Below are positions 5,868-11,431 of a stretch of DNA of 11,431 bases, piece after piece. This stretch comes from Chrysochromulina tobinii (taxonomy: Eukaryota > Haptophyta > Prymnesiales > Chrysochromulinaceae), in NCBI GenBank assembly GCA_001275005.1, contig JWZX01002307.1:1-11431 (forward strand). The letters are read 5' to 3'. The notes under the pieces are model-generated. The model saw only the letters and a program-made list of their open reading frames with translations, was not told the origin of the DNA and did not search any database. The position numbers and the translations under genes were made by a program. Position 1 is the stretch's first letter. Every line of letters starts with the position of its first letter.

Positions 5868-7925
5868 CTAAACCTCCTCGAGCAAGAGCTCGCGCATCAC
5901 GGCTAATGAGCGCGACCGGAGAGTTTTGTTTGGCTTCCGCGGCCCTTGGGGGAGGGTCGTTTCACGCCCGCCTTCTTTGATGAGCGAGTTCAACGTGTCG
6001 CTCGAGAGAGCGTCGATGAGCTTGGCTGTGCTGTCGACCCCGCACGAGACCAACTTGGCGTGCACCTTGGCGACGGCGTCGAATATCGTCCAGGGCGGAT
6101 CGACGCGCATCCCCACCTCAGTCAGCAGCGCCAGCAAAGGCAGCGCCGCAAATCCCGCCACGACGCCGCCGCCACCGCCACTGCTGCGGCTTGACCGCTC
6201 CCGTGCAGCCTCGCTAGATTCTTCGCCGTGGCTGAGCTCCTCCCCTTCATCAAGCACCGCACACGAAGGGGCTAGCGTCGCATGCCGTCCCGCCGGGTGA
6301 GTCCAAGTGCTGAGGACGCGCCCCGTCGACGCAGAGCGAATGCAGAGGGGCTCGGCCGCGTGCGGATCGGCGCTCTGCTCCATGGCCCGTCGGATCAAGC
6401 ATAGGTATGCTGTGGAAGGGTGCTCAGCGGCCGCATCCTCCCTCATCGAGGCTTCGCGTGGCAGGTAAGTGAGTGCCTCCACCCAGTAGCCGCCGCTGCT
6501 GCCGCCGACGTTGATGCCGTTGCCATCGCTGCCGCCGCCGCCGCCGCTGCTGCCATCGGCGCCAGAGCTGGCGCCGCTGCTGTTGCCAGTGCCGCCGCCG
6601 CCGCCGGTCGCCGTCGCCCAAAGTCGATCCGCCGCCCCCCCGCTGCCGATGCGCACGCGCACGCGCACTCGGCGAGTCCCGCCACGCTCCCCCTCGCCTG
6701 CTCGACGGTCCGCGCTCGCGAGCTGCTCGAACGTGAGCCAGTACACGGCGCCGTACAGGCGCGCGCCCGGCTTCGGCCGAGGCACGCAGAGTCCGCCGCC
6801 CCAGCTGCACGAAAAGGGGCACGCGGCGAAGGCACGCGTGTGGTCGGGCAGCACGGCGCGCACGCCGCCTCGCACGTTCTCAAGCTCCAGAAGTTCGAGA
6901 GGGTGGGCGAAGACGAAGAGCGCCGCGAGCGCACGAGGTGTGCTCACGACCAAGCGTGGGGACGCCGCCAGGGCATCGGCGTCAGCGTCGGCATCGGCAT
7001 CGGCGCTCGCACCCCCAGCGTCCATGTCGGCATCAGAGACCGACACAACACTTGTACCCGTCGCGCGGACAGGCATCACAGCCTCCGCGGCCGGCGCGGC
7101 GTACGGGAGCGCGGCTGCGCCCTCGGCGTCTGGCATCACCACGTCCTCCTCGCTCGGCGCTCTGGTGCGCACTTGCATGCAAGGCAGCGGAGCCCCCACA
7201 GCGGCCAATGAGCACCCTCCCGAAGCGGCGGCGGCGTAGACGATGCGGGCGACGGCTGCGAGCGCCGCGGCGACGCGATCGCGCAGCCGGTCGTCCGCGT
7301 GAAGGGCGCGCCGAAGCCGCAGCGACAGCTCGAGCTGCACCGCGGCATATCTGAACTCGACCGCCTGCTGGCTCAATGTGCATCGACCGTTGGTCCACCC
7401 ACCACTGAGCCGTGGCCGCAGGTTGAGCACGAACTCTGTCGAGGAGAGCGCCCGTCCCAGTTGCTGCAGCAGCGCGCGCTCGATGGTTCGCACGAGCAGC
7501 GGCGGCGCGCGTGCGCGCATCGCAGCCAGGCCGCAGTCGCAATCGGACGCGTCCACACTGTCGTCGTTGATTCCAGGATGATGGTCACGGCGCCCGTGGA
7601 GGTCGCAGTGCAAGCATGCCCACGGCGGCCAGCGCTGCAACGCGTTGCGCAGCGCCTCGTTCCATGGATTTGATGGAAGTTCATCGATGCGCAGATAGTT
7701 CGGGTCCCGCAACCCTGCCTGTGGCTGCGCGGTCCTGGCGCTGATGCTGGAGATGTCTCGGGACCAGGTGAGAGCAGAGCCACCGGTGCTCTCTGCGAAC
7801 GTCTCGCACAGGAACCCCGTGAGGTCCTCGGGCTTATGATCAGCCTCCGCATCGCGATGCAGATAAATTGTGTGCGGAGCCGTGAAGAGCAGCGGCGCGA
7901 CGCCAATGCGCGTCCTAGTCTCCAT
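5868..7925 (-). CDS. N-formylglutamate amidohydrolase-like protein with extended C-terminus
   Basis: Predicted 685 residues from the first in-frame ATG at 7923-7925. The frame is open about 47 codons further, but only from a GTG and through a GCAA microsatellite, so that part is probably leader. Residues 10-235 carry features like the N-formylglutamate amidohydrolase/zinc hydrolase fold: LLFTAPHT at about 12-19 (compare the family's SVPHSG), DPNYLR at about 74, CDLHGRRDHH at about 107-116 as candidate metal/catalytic residues, CGLAAMR at about 131, and QLELSLRLRR at about 197 (compare the family's QxExxxxLR helix). The family hydrolyses N-formyl-amino acids or related amides; the substrate here is unknown. 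After an Asp-Ala repeat (about 308-317) comes an unrecognised domain (about 321-435), a Gly/Ser tract (about 439-479), a second unrecognised stretch, then an all-helical C-terminus (about 610-685). No signal peptide is evident from this start. Confidence 0.68.
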   Translation of the reverse strand: METRTRIGVAPLLFTAPHTIYLHRDAEADHKPEDLTGFLCETFAESTGGSALTWSRDISSISARTAQPQAGLRDPNYLRIDELPSNPWNEALRNALQRWPPWACLHCDLHGRRDHHPGINDDSVDASDCDCGLAAMRARAPPLLVRTIERALLQQLGRALSSTEFVLNLRPRLSGGWTNGRCTLSQQAVEFRYAAVQLELSLRLRRALHADDRLRDRVAAALAAVARIVYAAAASGGCSLAAVGAPLPCMQVRTRAPSEEDVVMPDAEGAAALPYAAPAAEAVMPVRATGTSVVSVSDADMDAGGASADADADADADALAASPRLVVSTPRALAALFVFAHPLELLELENVRGGVRAVLPDHTRAFAACPFSCSWGGGLCVPRPKPGARLYGAVYWLTFEQLASADRRAGEGERGGTRRVRVRVRIGSGGAADRLWATATGGGGGTGNSSGASSGADGSSGGGGGSDGNGINVGGSSGGYWVEALTYLPREASMREDAAAEHPSTAYLCLIRRAMEQSADPHAAEPLCIRSASTGRVLSTWTHPAGRHATLAPSCAVLDEGEELSHGEESSEAARERSSRSSGGGGGVVAGFAALPLLALLTEVGMRVDPPWTIFDAVAKVHAKLVSCGVDSTAKLIDALSSDTLNSLIKEGGRETTLPQGPRKPNKTLRSRSLAVMRELLLEEV

Positions 7926-7965
7926 GAGGATGTCGCGTTGTGCCGGCGCTGTAATCGGCCCTGTT

Positions 7966-7995
7966 GCAAGCAAGCAAGCAAGCAAGCAAGCAAGC
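7966..7995. repeat. (GCAA)7.5 microsatellite flanked by 12-bp direct repeats
   Basis: Thirty bases of uninterrupted GCAA begin 40 bases upstream of the amidohydrolase-like ATG. GGCCCTGTTGCA lies at 7957-7968, overlapping the left end of the tract, and again at 7998-8009 on its right. This suggests the tract grew inside a small duplication. In transcript orientation it reads (TTGC)n. Confidence 0.85.
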
Positions 7996-8055
7996 TTGGC
8001 CCTGTTGCAGCCCTGTGGGGTTTGTGGGCACCCTTTTGTGTGGGCACAACAAGCG

Positions 8056-8091
8056 TTCACGTTCACGTAAATTCACGTACAATGTTCACGT
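8056..8091. promoter_or_regulatory. cluster of four TTCACGT motifs
   Basis: TTCACGT starts at 8056, 8062, 8072 and 8085; two copies extend to TTCACGTAAATT or close to it. On the transcribed strand each reads ACGTGAA, an ACGT-core motif such as bZIP factors often bind. The cluster lies 130-165 bases upstream of the amidohydrolase-like ATG. A regulatory role is inferred from clustering and position. Confidence 0.45.
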
Positions 8092-8172
8092 AAATTTGCC
8101 ATCTCGGCAAGACGCACGACCACAGGTACCGTGGAGACACAGCTTGGAGGGTGCAGACTCAAGACACACGCG

Positions 8173-8180
8173 TACATGTA
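8173..8180. promoter_or_regulatory. TACATGTA palindrome
   Basis: Perfect 8-bp palindrome about 250 bases upstream of the amidohydrolase-like ATG, in gene-free DNA. Confidence 0.3.
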
Positions 8181-8373
8181 AGGCGTACAAGGGAAGGCGT
8201 AACTAGCAAAATTCCCAGCAGTAAAAAGTGCTCCTTGCACATGCGACATGGGCAAGTCTACAGTCTTGCCCCAAAGAGCAAATAGACGGTGCGCGATCGC
8301 GGTGCGTCTGCTGTCGGCCATCGGCTGCTGGCACACTGCAGCCTCAGAGCTCAGTCTCCCCACATCAGCGGCC

Positions 8374-8383
8374 GTACATGTAC
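8374..8383. promoter_or_regulatory. GTACATGTAC palindrome containing TACATGTA
   Basis: A 10-bp perfect palindrome that is followed at once by a further ACATGT. It lies about 450 bases upstream of the amidohydrolase-like ATG and downstream of the zinc-finger stop. Confidence 0.3.
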
Positions 8384-8429
8384 ACATGTAGATGCTACCT
8401 TCGGTGGCTCAAAGATCCACCATCTCGAG

Positions 8430-8450
8430 TATATAGTCTCCGTAGTATAT
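8430..8450. repeat. 21-bp TATA-flanked element, copy 2
   Basis: TATATAGTCTCCGTA, then G, then TATAT, continuing as ATAG. Twenty of 21 positions match 5699-5719, in the same orientation, while the flanks are unrelated. It lies between the zinc-finger stop and the amidohydrolase-like start. Confidence 0.5.
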
Positions 8451-8510
8451 ATAGCGAGCTGCCGCGCGCTGTCGAGCTAGTGGCGCTGAAGCGGCGCGGC
8501 TCGCACATGA

Positions 8511-8605
8511 GCGTCGACTTGAGCACGGAGCGCCGACTTGAGCACGGAGCGCCGACTTGAGCACGGAGCGTCGACTTGAGCACGGAGCGTCGACTTGAGC
8601 ACGGA
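8511..8605. repeat. five-copy 19-bp tandem array
   Basis: The unit GCGYCGACTTGAGCACGGA starts at 8511, 8530, 8549, 8568 and 8587 with only a C/T change between copies. The array ends 8 bases short of the zinc-finger stop codon, so in transcript orientation it sits at the very start of that gene's 3' untranslated region. Nineteen is not a multiple of three, so it is unlikely to have been coding. Confidence 0.9.
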
Positions 8606-8613
8606 GCGCGTAC

Positions 8614-9607
8614 TCACTGCGGCGACGGCAGCGTCGGCCCGTTCTCGTCTTCCCACCACTCTGCCTCGGTTCGCCACTGCGACACGCCATCCTCGTAACG
8701 CACAAAATGCTCGCGAACACGATCTTGCCAGACATGAAAGTCCATGATTTCACCCGCCATTGTTCTCTGAAGGTCCTGTCGCCAGCTCCACACTCGTTTA
8801 CCGATGGCTGGGTCGAGAGGCTGCTTGCCCTTTCGGCTGCTTCGTCGCACAGCAACCTCCTCGGAGTGAGCTGCAGACGAGCTGGCGCCACGTCCACTAT
8901 TCGGCTCGACATCCATCGCCTCCGTCGCCGTCGCTGCTAACGTCGCTGCAGGCGGAGCCAACGCAGAAACTGCTTGCGAATTGGCAAACAAGGCGTATGC
9001 AGACGCGGCTTTGCGGGCCGTTGGGTAATAGCCCAGGCTGACTTTGCTCACACCGCGAGCGGTCACCAGCTCGGGGTGGTGCGAGCGCTTGTGCTGGTAC
9101 AAACCGCCATAGGATGCGTACGCTTTCTCGCAAATGGGGCATTCCCATTCGTGTGTTAGCTCGTCCATGTTTCGCTCGCTCTCACGAGGACGGCCTCGGG
9201 GTCGCTTGCCATTGGCCACAGCGACCTGCTTGGCCTCAGCAATCAGCCAAGGGTGATGCTTGCGCCGGTGCTGGTACAATCCACCAGGTGATGTAAGAGG
9301 CACCGCAACCAGGCTCGTCGCAAAAGAAGTGGGGCTCCGCATTCGGGTCAGCTGGGGGCCGGCCGCGCTTCATGCCCGAAGGTGCAGGCTCTGCTAGTGC
9401 TGCACCCGCTGCCGCCACGTGTTGGTGCTGCTCGTGTTCGACCTCGCCAATAGTGTAATTCGACGGCGCGGCCGATACCACAGCCCCAGCGCCTGTGGTT
9501 TCGGCTGCTGCCTCGTCCTCTGCCGCCGGATTGAGAAGCGGCTGCACCACGAGCGGCTCCAGGTCTGGCTCGCTCTCGCCGGAATCATCGCTGTTGAGGT
9601 CGAACAT
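8614..9607 (-). CDS. Two-module AT-hook/C2H2 zinc-finger protein, frameshifted in finger 1
   Basis: Probably a nuclear DNA-binding protein of about 330 residues. Frame A starts at the ATG at 9605-9607 (an acidic DDSGESEPDLEP stretch follows) and gives an AT-hook (MKRGRPP) and the first half of a finger (CDEPGCGASY). Frame B, entered at about 9291, gives SPGGLYQH-RRKHH, a second AT-hook (KRPRGRPR), finger 2 (CPIC, 12 residues, H, 3 residues, H), a linker, a basic RRSSRKGK stretch and a Trp-rich C-terminal region. The two frames meet inside finger 1, so one gene is broken by an indel. Finger 2 has the canonical C-x2-C-x12-H-x3-H spacing. Finger 1 would have C-x4-C-x12-H-x3-H only if two bases are missing here; simply skipping one base gives x11. 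Sequencing error, a decaying gene and programmed frameshifting all remain possible. An intron is excluded at the junction because the frames abut. Confidence 0.75.
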
Positions 9608-9724
9608 CGAGAATTTTCGAAAAATGCGGATGCGAGCCACGGGGGCCGGTGTTGGCTTTTTCTAATTGACCGTTTTTCAGATCCTTTTACGTCGATTGCA
9701 TGCACGTGACATGATCTTGAAATG

Positions 9725-9767
9725 CCCGCCGAGCCCGCCGCACTTTACACTTCGGCAGCTCGGCGGG
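9725..9767. repeat. 9-bp inverted repeat
   Basis: CCCGCCGAG (9725-9733) and CTCGGCGGG (9759-9767) are exactly complementary around a 25-base loop. The structure lies about 120 bases upstream of the zinc-finger ATG. Confidence 0.5.
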
Positions 9768-9777
9768 TCGGCGCGAG

Positions 9778-9929
9778 ATTTTGAGTTTTTGACCTCGCTC
9801 CTGTGTGTTTCACTGCTCAGGTAGGTAAATTATCCTAGCCGTGTGGTGTTTAAACTCTCGGTGTGGGTCCGACAATATTTTGAGTTTTGACCTTGCGGGG
9901 AGAGTTCGTTTCACTACAGACTCAGGTGG
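9778..9929. repeat. imperfect direct repeat, two ~50-bp copies
   Basis: Copies at about 9778-9825 and 9877-9929 share ATTTTGAGTTT(T)TGACCT, then (G)TTTCACT, then CTCAGGT in the same order and are offset by 99 bases. They lie 170-320 bases upstream of the zinc-finger ATG. Confidence 0.55.
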
Positions 9930-10058
9930 AGCTCTCAGGGTCGAGTTAAATACCCATACCTGCGTATGCGGCAGCACACTTCTGTCCGCGCGCCTGTCGC
10001 TCCTGTACAGCCCGGTATGCGCCTGACGCCCCGCCGAGGACTGAGATCATTTCTCCTA

Positions 10059-10066
10059 TACATGTA
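10059..10066. promoter_or_regulatory. TACATGTA palindrome
   Basis: Perfect 8-bp palindrome, extended to the 10-bp palindrome ATACATGTAT, about 450 bases upstream of the zinc-finger ATG and 340 bases past the stop of the Ser-Pro-rich gene. Confidence 0.3.
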
Positions 10067-10210
10067 TCCCTATGTCCTGTGCGGGCGGTATGGGCCGGGG
10101 TCGCGGTCCGCCGACGGCACGCACGTCACGCCACGACTGTCCGTTTTTCTGACTGCGTGCCGACGTGGCCTCTGCGCGCGCGCTGCCCCCGACAAGATCG
10201 ACGGCGACAC

Positions 10211-10295
10211 GATCGCGCACTGAGATCGCATGGAGATCGAATGCGCCTCCTCCTCCGAGATCGCACGAAGATCGCACTGAGATGCACTGAGATCG
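10211..10295. repeat. degenerate 11-bp minisatellite built on GATCGCACTGA
   Basis: GATCG starts at 10211, 10224, 10235, 10259, 10270 and 10291, with a variant GATGC at 10281. Most steps are 10-13 bases and one is a double step of 24. The clearest unit is GATCGCACTGA. It lies about 110 bases past the stop of the Ser-Pro-rich gene. Confidence 0.65.
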
Positions 10296-10405
10296 CTCCT
10301 CCACCACACATCCGCACATGAGCGAGCGAGCGAGCATGCCACTTGCCACTCCTCTGCCACCTGCAAACCCCTCGCCTGCTGAACTGCACTCCTTCCCCTT
10401 CCTTC

Positions 10406-11431
10406 TCACATGCCGCCGAGCGCGCGCGAGAGCTCATTGCTCGCCTGTCGCATCTGCGCCTCAGTGAGCTTCTTGCGCTTTGGCGGCGCGCTCGCCTTGA
10501 GCGACTCCTCCGTCTGCGTGCGCAGCGCGTCGAGCTGCACGAGCAGTGCTGAAAGCTCCTCGAGGCGCGCCGTGTCGGCGGACGTGAGCTCATCGGCCGG
10601 CTCCGCAGGCACGTAAGGCGCGCCGGTAGTCGGTCGGGTGTGCCGCTCCTTGTCGCGCGCCGTCTTGGGCGGCGGCATACCCTCACCCACGGGTGAGGCA
10701 GTGAAGGTATCGAGGGACTCGCGAGGGAAGGAGCGACCTTGGGGCGCCGTCTTGGGCGATATGCCCTCACTCAACGGCGAGGCGTGAAAGGTCTCGGTCG
10801 AACCAATCGAGTTGCGATGCAGCGGCAGAATGGTTGCGATCACGGGGACCTCCTCCTCCGCCTCCTCCGCCTCCTCCGCCTCCTCCGCCTCCTCCGCCTC
10901 CTCCTCATAGTCGTAGCGCCCCGGCGACGCCGGCGGCCGCTCGATCTGGTCGTGCACCTCCTCCTCGTAGTCATAGCGCCCTGGCGACACCGGCGTGCGG
11001 CTCTTGGGAGGCGAGCGCGGCGCGCCCTCGTCGCCAGTGCTCACCTTGAGCGGCGAGCGAGGCGCCTCCATTGAAGCTCGACGCTGCGGAGATCGAATCT
11101 CGGGATGCGGAGATCGAATCTCGGGAGGCGCCTCCATTGGAGCTCGACGCGCATCCATGGGCCCTCCTGCTGAGCCAAAGGCACGCCCAGTGACGACCTG
11201 CTCGGAGATCCCGCGCACATCGGTACGCGCTGCCCAAGGCACGTCCTCCACCTCGTCCTCGTCATCCTCGGAGGCGGTCAGCCCGTCGATGTACTGGTAG
11301 TCGGGCAGAGCGGCGACCGCTGAAGCGAACGTACGCCCCAGCGGCGAGGCGGCCGTCGCGGTGGCGGTCCCGTAATCCTCGTCCATCTCATACTCCTCCT
11401 CCTCCTCCTCCTCCTCCTCCTCCTCCTCCTC
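10406..11431 (-). CDS. Ser-Pro-rich acidic disordered protein, 5' end beyond window
   Basis: Open from the right edge to the TGA at 10406-10408: 15 codons (13 Glu, Tyr, Glu) before a Met at 11384-11386, then 325 more residues. The poly-Glu stretch is in frame, so the true start probably lies outside. I recognise no family. Numbering from that Met: acidic patch DDEDEVEDV (41-49); ten Ser-Pro sites (14, 92, 99, 111, 125, 134, 154, 203, 210, 231), five with the full S-P-x-K/R pattern of cyclin-dependent kinases (99, 111, 125, 134, 154); repeats EIRSPxx twice, SPGRYDYEEE twice and FxASPxxEG twice; a (Glu-Glu-Ala)n tract (161-179); a coiled-coil-like helix (about 269-299); a basic nuclear-signal-like PPKRKK (301-306); and a short C-terminal helix. 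It is probably a disordered phosphoprotein, perhaps nuclear or cytoskeletal. Confidence 0.62.
   Translation of the reverse strand, partial: EEEEEEEEEEEEEYEMDEDYGTATATAASPLGRTFASAVAALPDYQYIDGLTASEDDEDEVEDVPWAARTDVRGISEQVVTGRAFGSAGGPMDARRAPMEAPPEIRSPHPEIRSPQRRASMEAPRSPLKVSTGDEGAPRSPPKSRTPVSPGRYDYEEEVHDQIERPPASPGRYDYEEEAEEAEEAEEAEEAEEEVPVIATILPLHRNSIGSTETFHASPLSEGISPKTAPQGRSFPRESLDTFTASPVGEGMPPPKTARDKERHTRPTTGAPYVPAEPADELTSADTARLEELSALLVQLDALRTQTEESLKASAPPKRKKLTEAQMRQASNELSRALGGM
10660..10800 (-). repeat. imperfect ~80-bp coding duplication
   Basis: CGCCGTCTTGGGCG begins both copies (near 10658 and 10745). Each continues through a CCCTCAC...GGCGAGGC-type segment to a GTGAAGG/GTGAAAGG end. In protein terms it gives two F-x-A-S-P-x-x-E-G-x-x-P-K-T-A modules. 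Confidence 0.55.
10850..10911 (-). repeat. 9-bp (CCTCCTCCG)n coding microsatellite
   Basis: About five to six near-perfect 9-bp units encode the (Glu-Glu-Ala)n tract. The unit length preserves the frame, so copy number can vary without breaking the gene. Confidence 0.85.
11061..11150 (-). repeat. nested duplication: two 21-bp units between two 24-bp copies
   Basis: TGCGGAGATCGAATCTCGGGA is repeated exactly (11085-11105 and 11106-11126); inside it GAGAT/ATCTC form a small inverted repeat. Near-identical 24-bp segments beginning GGCGCCTCCATTG flank it (11061-11084 and 11127-11150, one difference). The product reads RRAPMEAP, two EIRSP heptads, then RRASMEAP. Confidence 0.85.
11393..11431 (-). 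repeat. (CTC)13 trinucleotide run at the right edge
   Basis: Thirteen uninterrupted CTC triplets (GAG, Glu on the coding strand) run to the end of the window. The true length is unknown. The run may have ended the contig or simply been cut by the window. Confidence 0.85.

Larger units (their letters stand above)
7926..8613. other. 690-bp leader/intergenic region, no supported gene
   Basis: This should contain the promoter and leader of the amidohydrolase-like gene and the 3' end of the zinc-finger gene. The minus-strand 104-codon frame at 8073-8387 has no recognisable domain. Notable items, listed separately, are a GCAA microsatellite, TTCACGT and TACATGTA motifs, a TATA-flanked element and a 19-bp array. 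There is also a TGTGGGCAC direct repeat at 8023 and 8039. Confidence 0.5.
9608..10405. other. 800-bp intergenic region, no supported gene
   Basis: Upstream side of the zinc-finger gene and downstream side of the Ser-Pro-rich gene. An in-frame TAG about 45 bases upstream of the zinc-finger ATG closes its frame. Plus-strand frames at 9841-10026 and 9966-10223 have no recognisable features. Visible structures are a hairpin, an approximately 50-bp direct repeat, a TACATGTA site, a GATCG array and a (GAGC)4 run at 10320-10335. Confidence 0.5.

Noticed and set aside
6420-7239. Long plus-strand open frames (up to 263 codons) opposite the amidohydrolase-like gene
   Set aside because: They are complements of GC-rich codons and Gly/Ser repeats, consisting of Ala/Arg/Pro runs without motifs. 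The opposite frame has family-like motifs.
7926-8066. N-terminal extension of the amidohydrolase-like protein (ACLLACLLA hydrophobic stretch as a signal peptide)
   Set aside because: The frame there has no ATG (it opens at GTG), and the hydrophobic stretch is just the translated GCAA microsatellite.
8073-8387. Minus-strand 104-codon frame just upstream of the amidohydrolase-like gene
   Set aside because: No recognisable domain, and it ends before the leader microsatellite. At most an upstream open frame, with no evidence for expression.
8395-8415. Possible dinoflagellate spliced-leader relic (GGTGGCTCAAAG)
   Set aside because: Only GGCTCAA matches, it is on the plus strand opposite to the genes, and the rest of the leader is absent.
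8511-8605. CRISPR-like array
   Set aside because: It is direct 19-bp repetition with no spacers; a minisatellite in a eukaryotic setting.
1-11431. Giant-virus or bacterial origin
   Set aside because: No viral hallmark genes, no operon spacing or ribosome-binding sites. Extensin-like linkers, AT-hooks and microsatellites fit an algal nuclear genome better, though origin is not proved.

Overview
The window looks like nuclear DNA of a GC-rich unicellular eukaryote, most likely a microalga. A haptophyte-type genome is my best guess, but no organism-specific marker settles it. The reasons are GC content that looks near 60%, Ala/Ser/Pro-rich proteins, extensin-like Ser-Pro-Pro linkers around a membrane-anchored glycoside hydrolase, a degenerate ShK-like cysteine module of the kind common in algal secreted proteins, AT-hook/C2H2 proteins, abundant micro- and minisatellites, and no ribosome-binding sites or operon spacing. 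No introns can be demonstrated.

Layout: every supportable gene lies on the minus strand, so transcription would run right to left. From right to left these are: (1) a Ser-Pro-rich acidic protein, 10406 to the right edge, 5' end missing; (2) a zinc-finger protein, 8614-9607, with two AT-hook + C2H2 modules, the first broken by a reading-frame shift at about 9292; (3) a 685-residue protein, 5868-7925, whose N-terminal half resembles N-formylglutamate amidohydrolases; (4) a Ser-rich low-complexity protein with a 43-residue tandem repeat, 3635-4759, the least certain of the large ORFs; (5) a family-5 glycoside hydrolase (cellulase-like), 918-3212, with a hydrophobic segment at each end, the best-supported gene; (6) a 39-codon fragment of a further gene at the left edge, 1-118.

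The gaps between genes (119-917, 3213-3634, 4760-5867, 7926-8613, 9608-10405) hold no convincing gene, but they carry structured DNA. This includes a five-copy 19-bp array, an 11-bp phased GATCG array, a GCAA microsatellite in a leader, four TTCACGT motifs, four TACATGTA palindromes all outside coding sequence, a 21-bp TATA-flanked element present twice (once as an apparent insertion in a duplicated segment), and several palindromes and hairpins.

The genes do not form a recognisable pathway. They read as neighbouring, independently functioning nuclear genes in a one-directional array. No CRISPR array, rRNA, tRNA, insertion sequence or prophage was seen.
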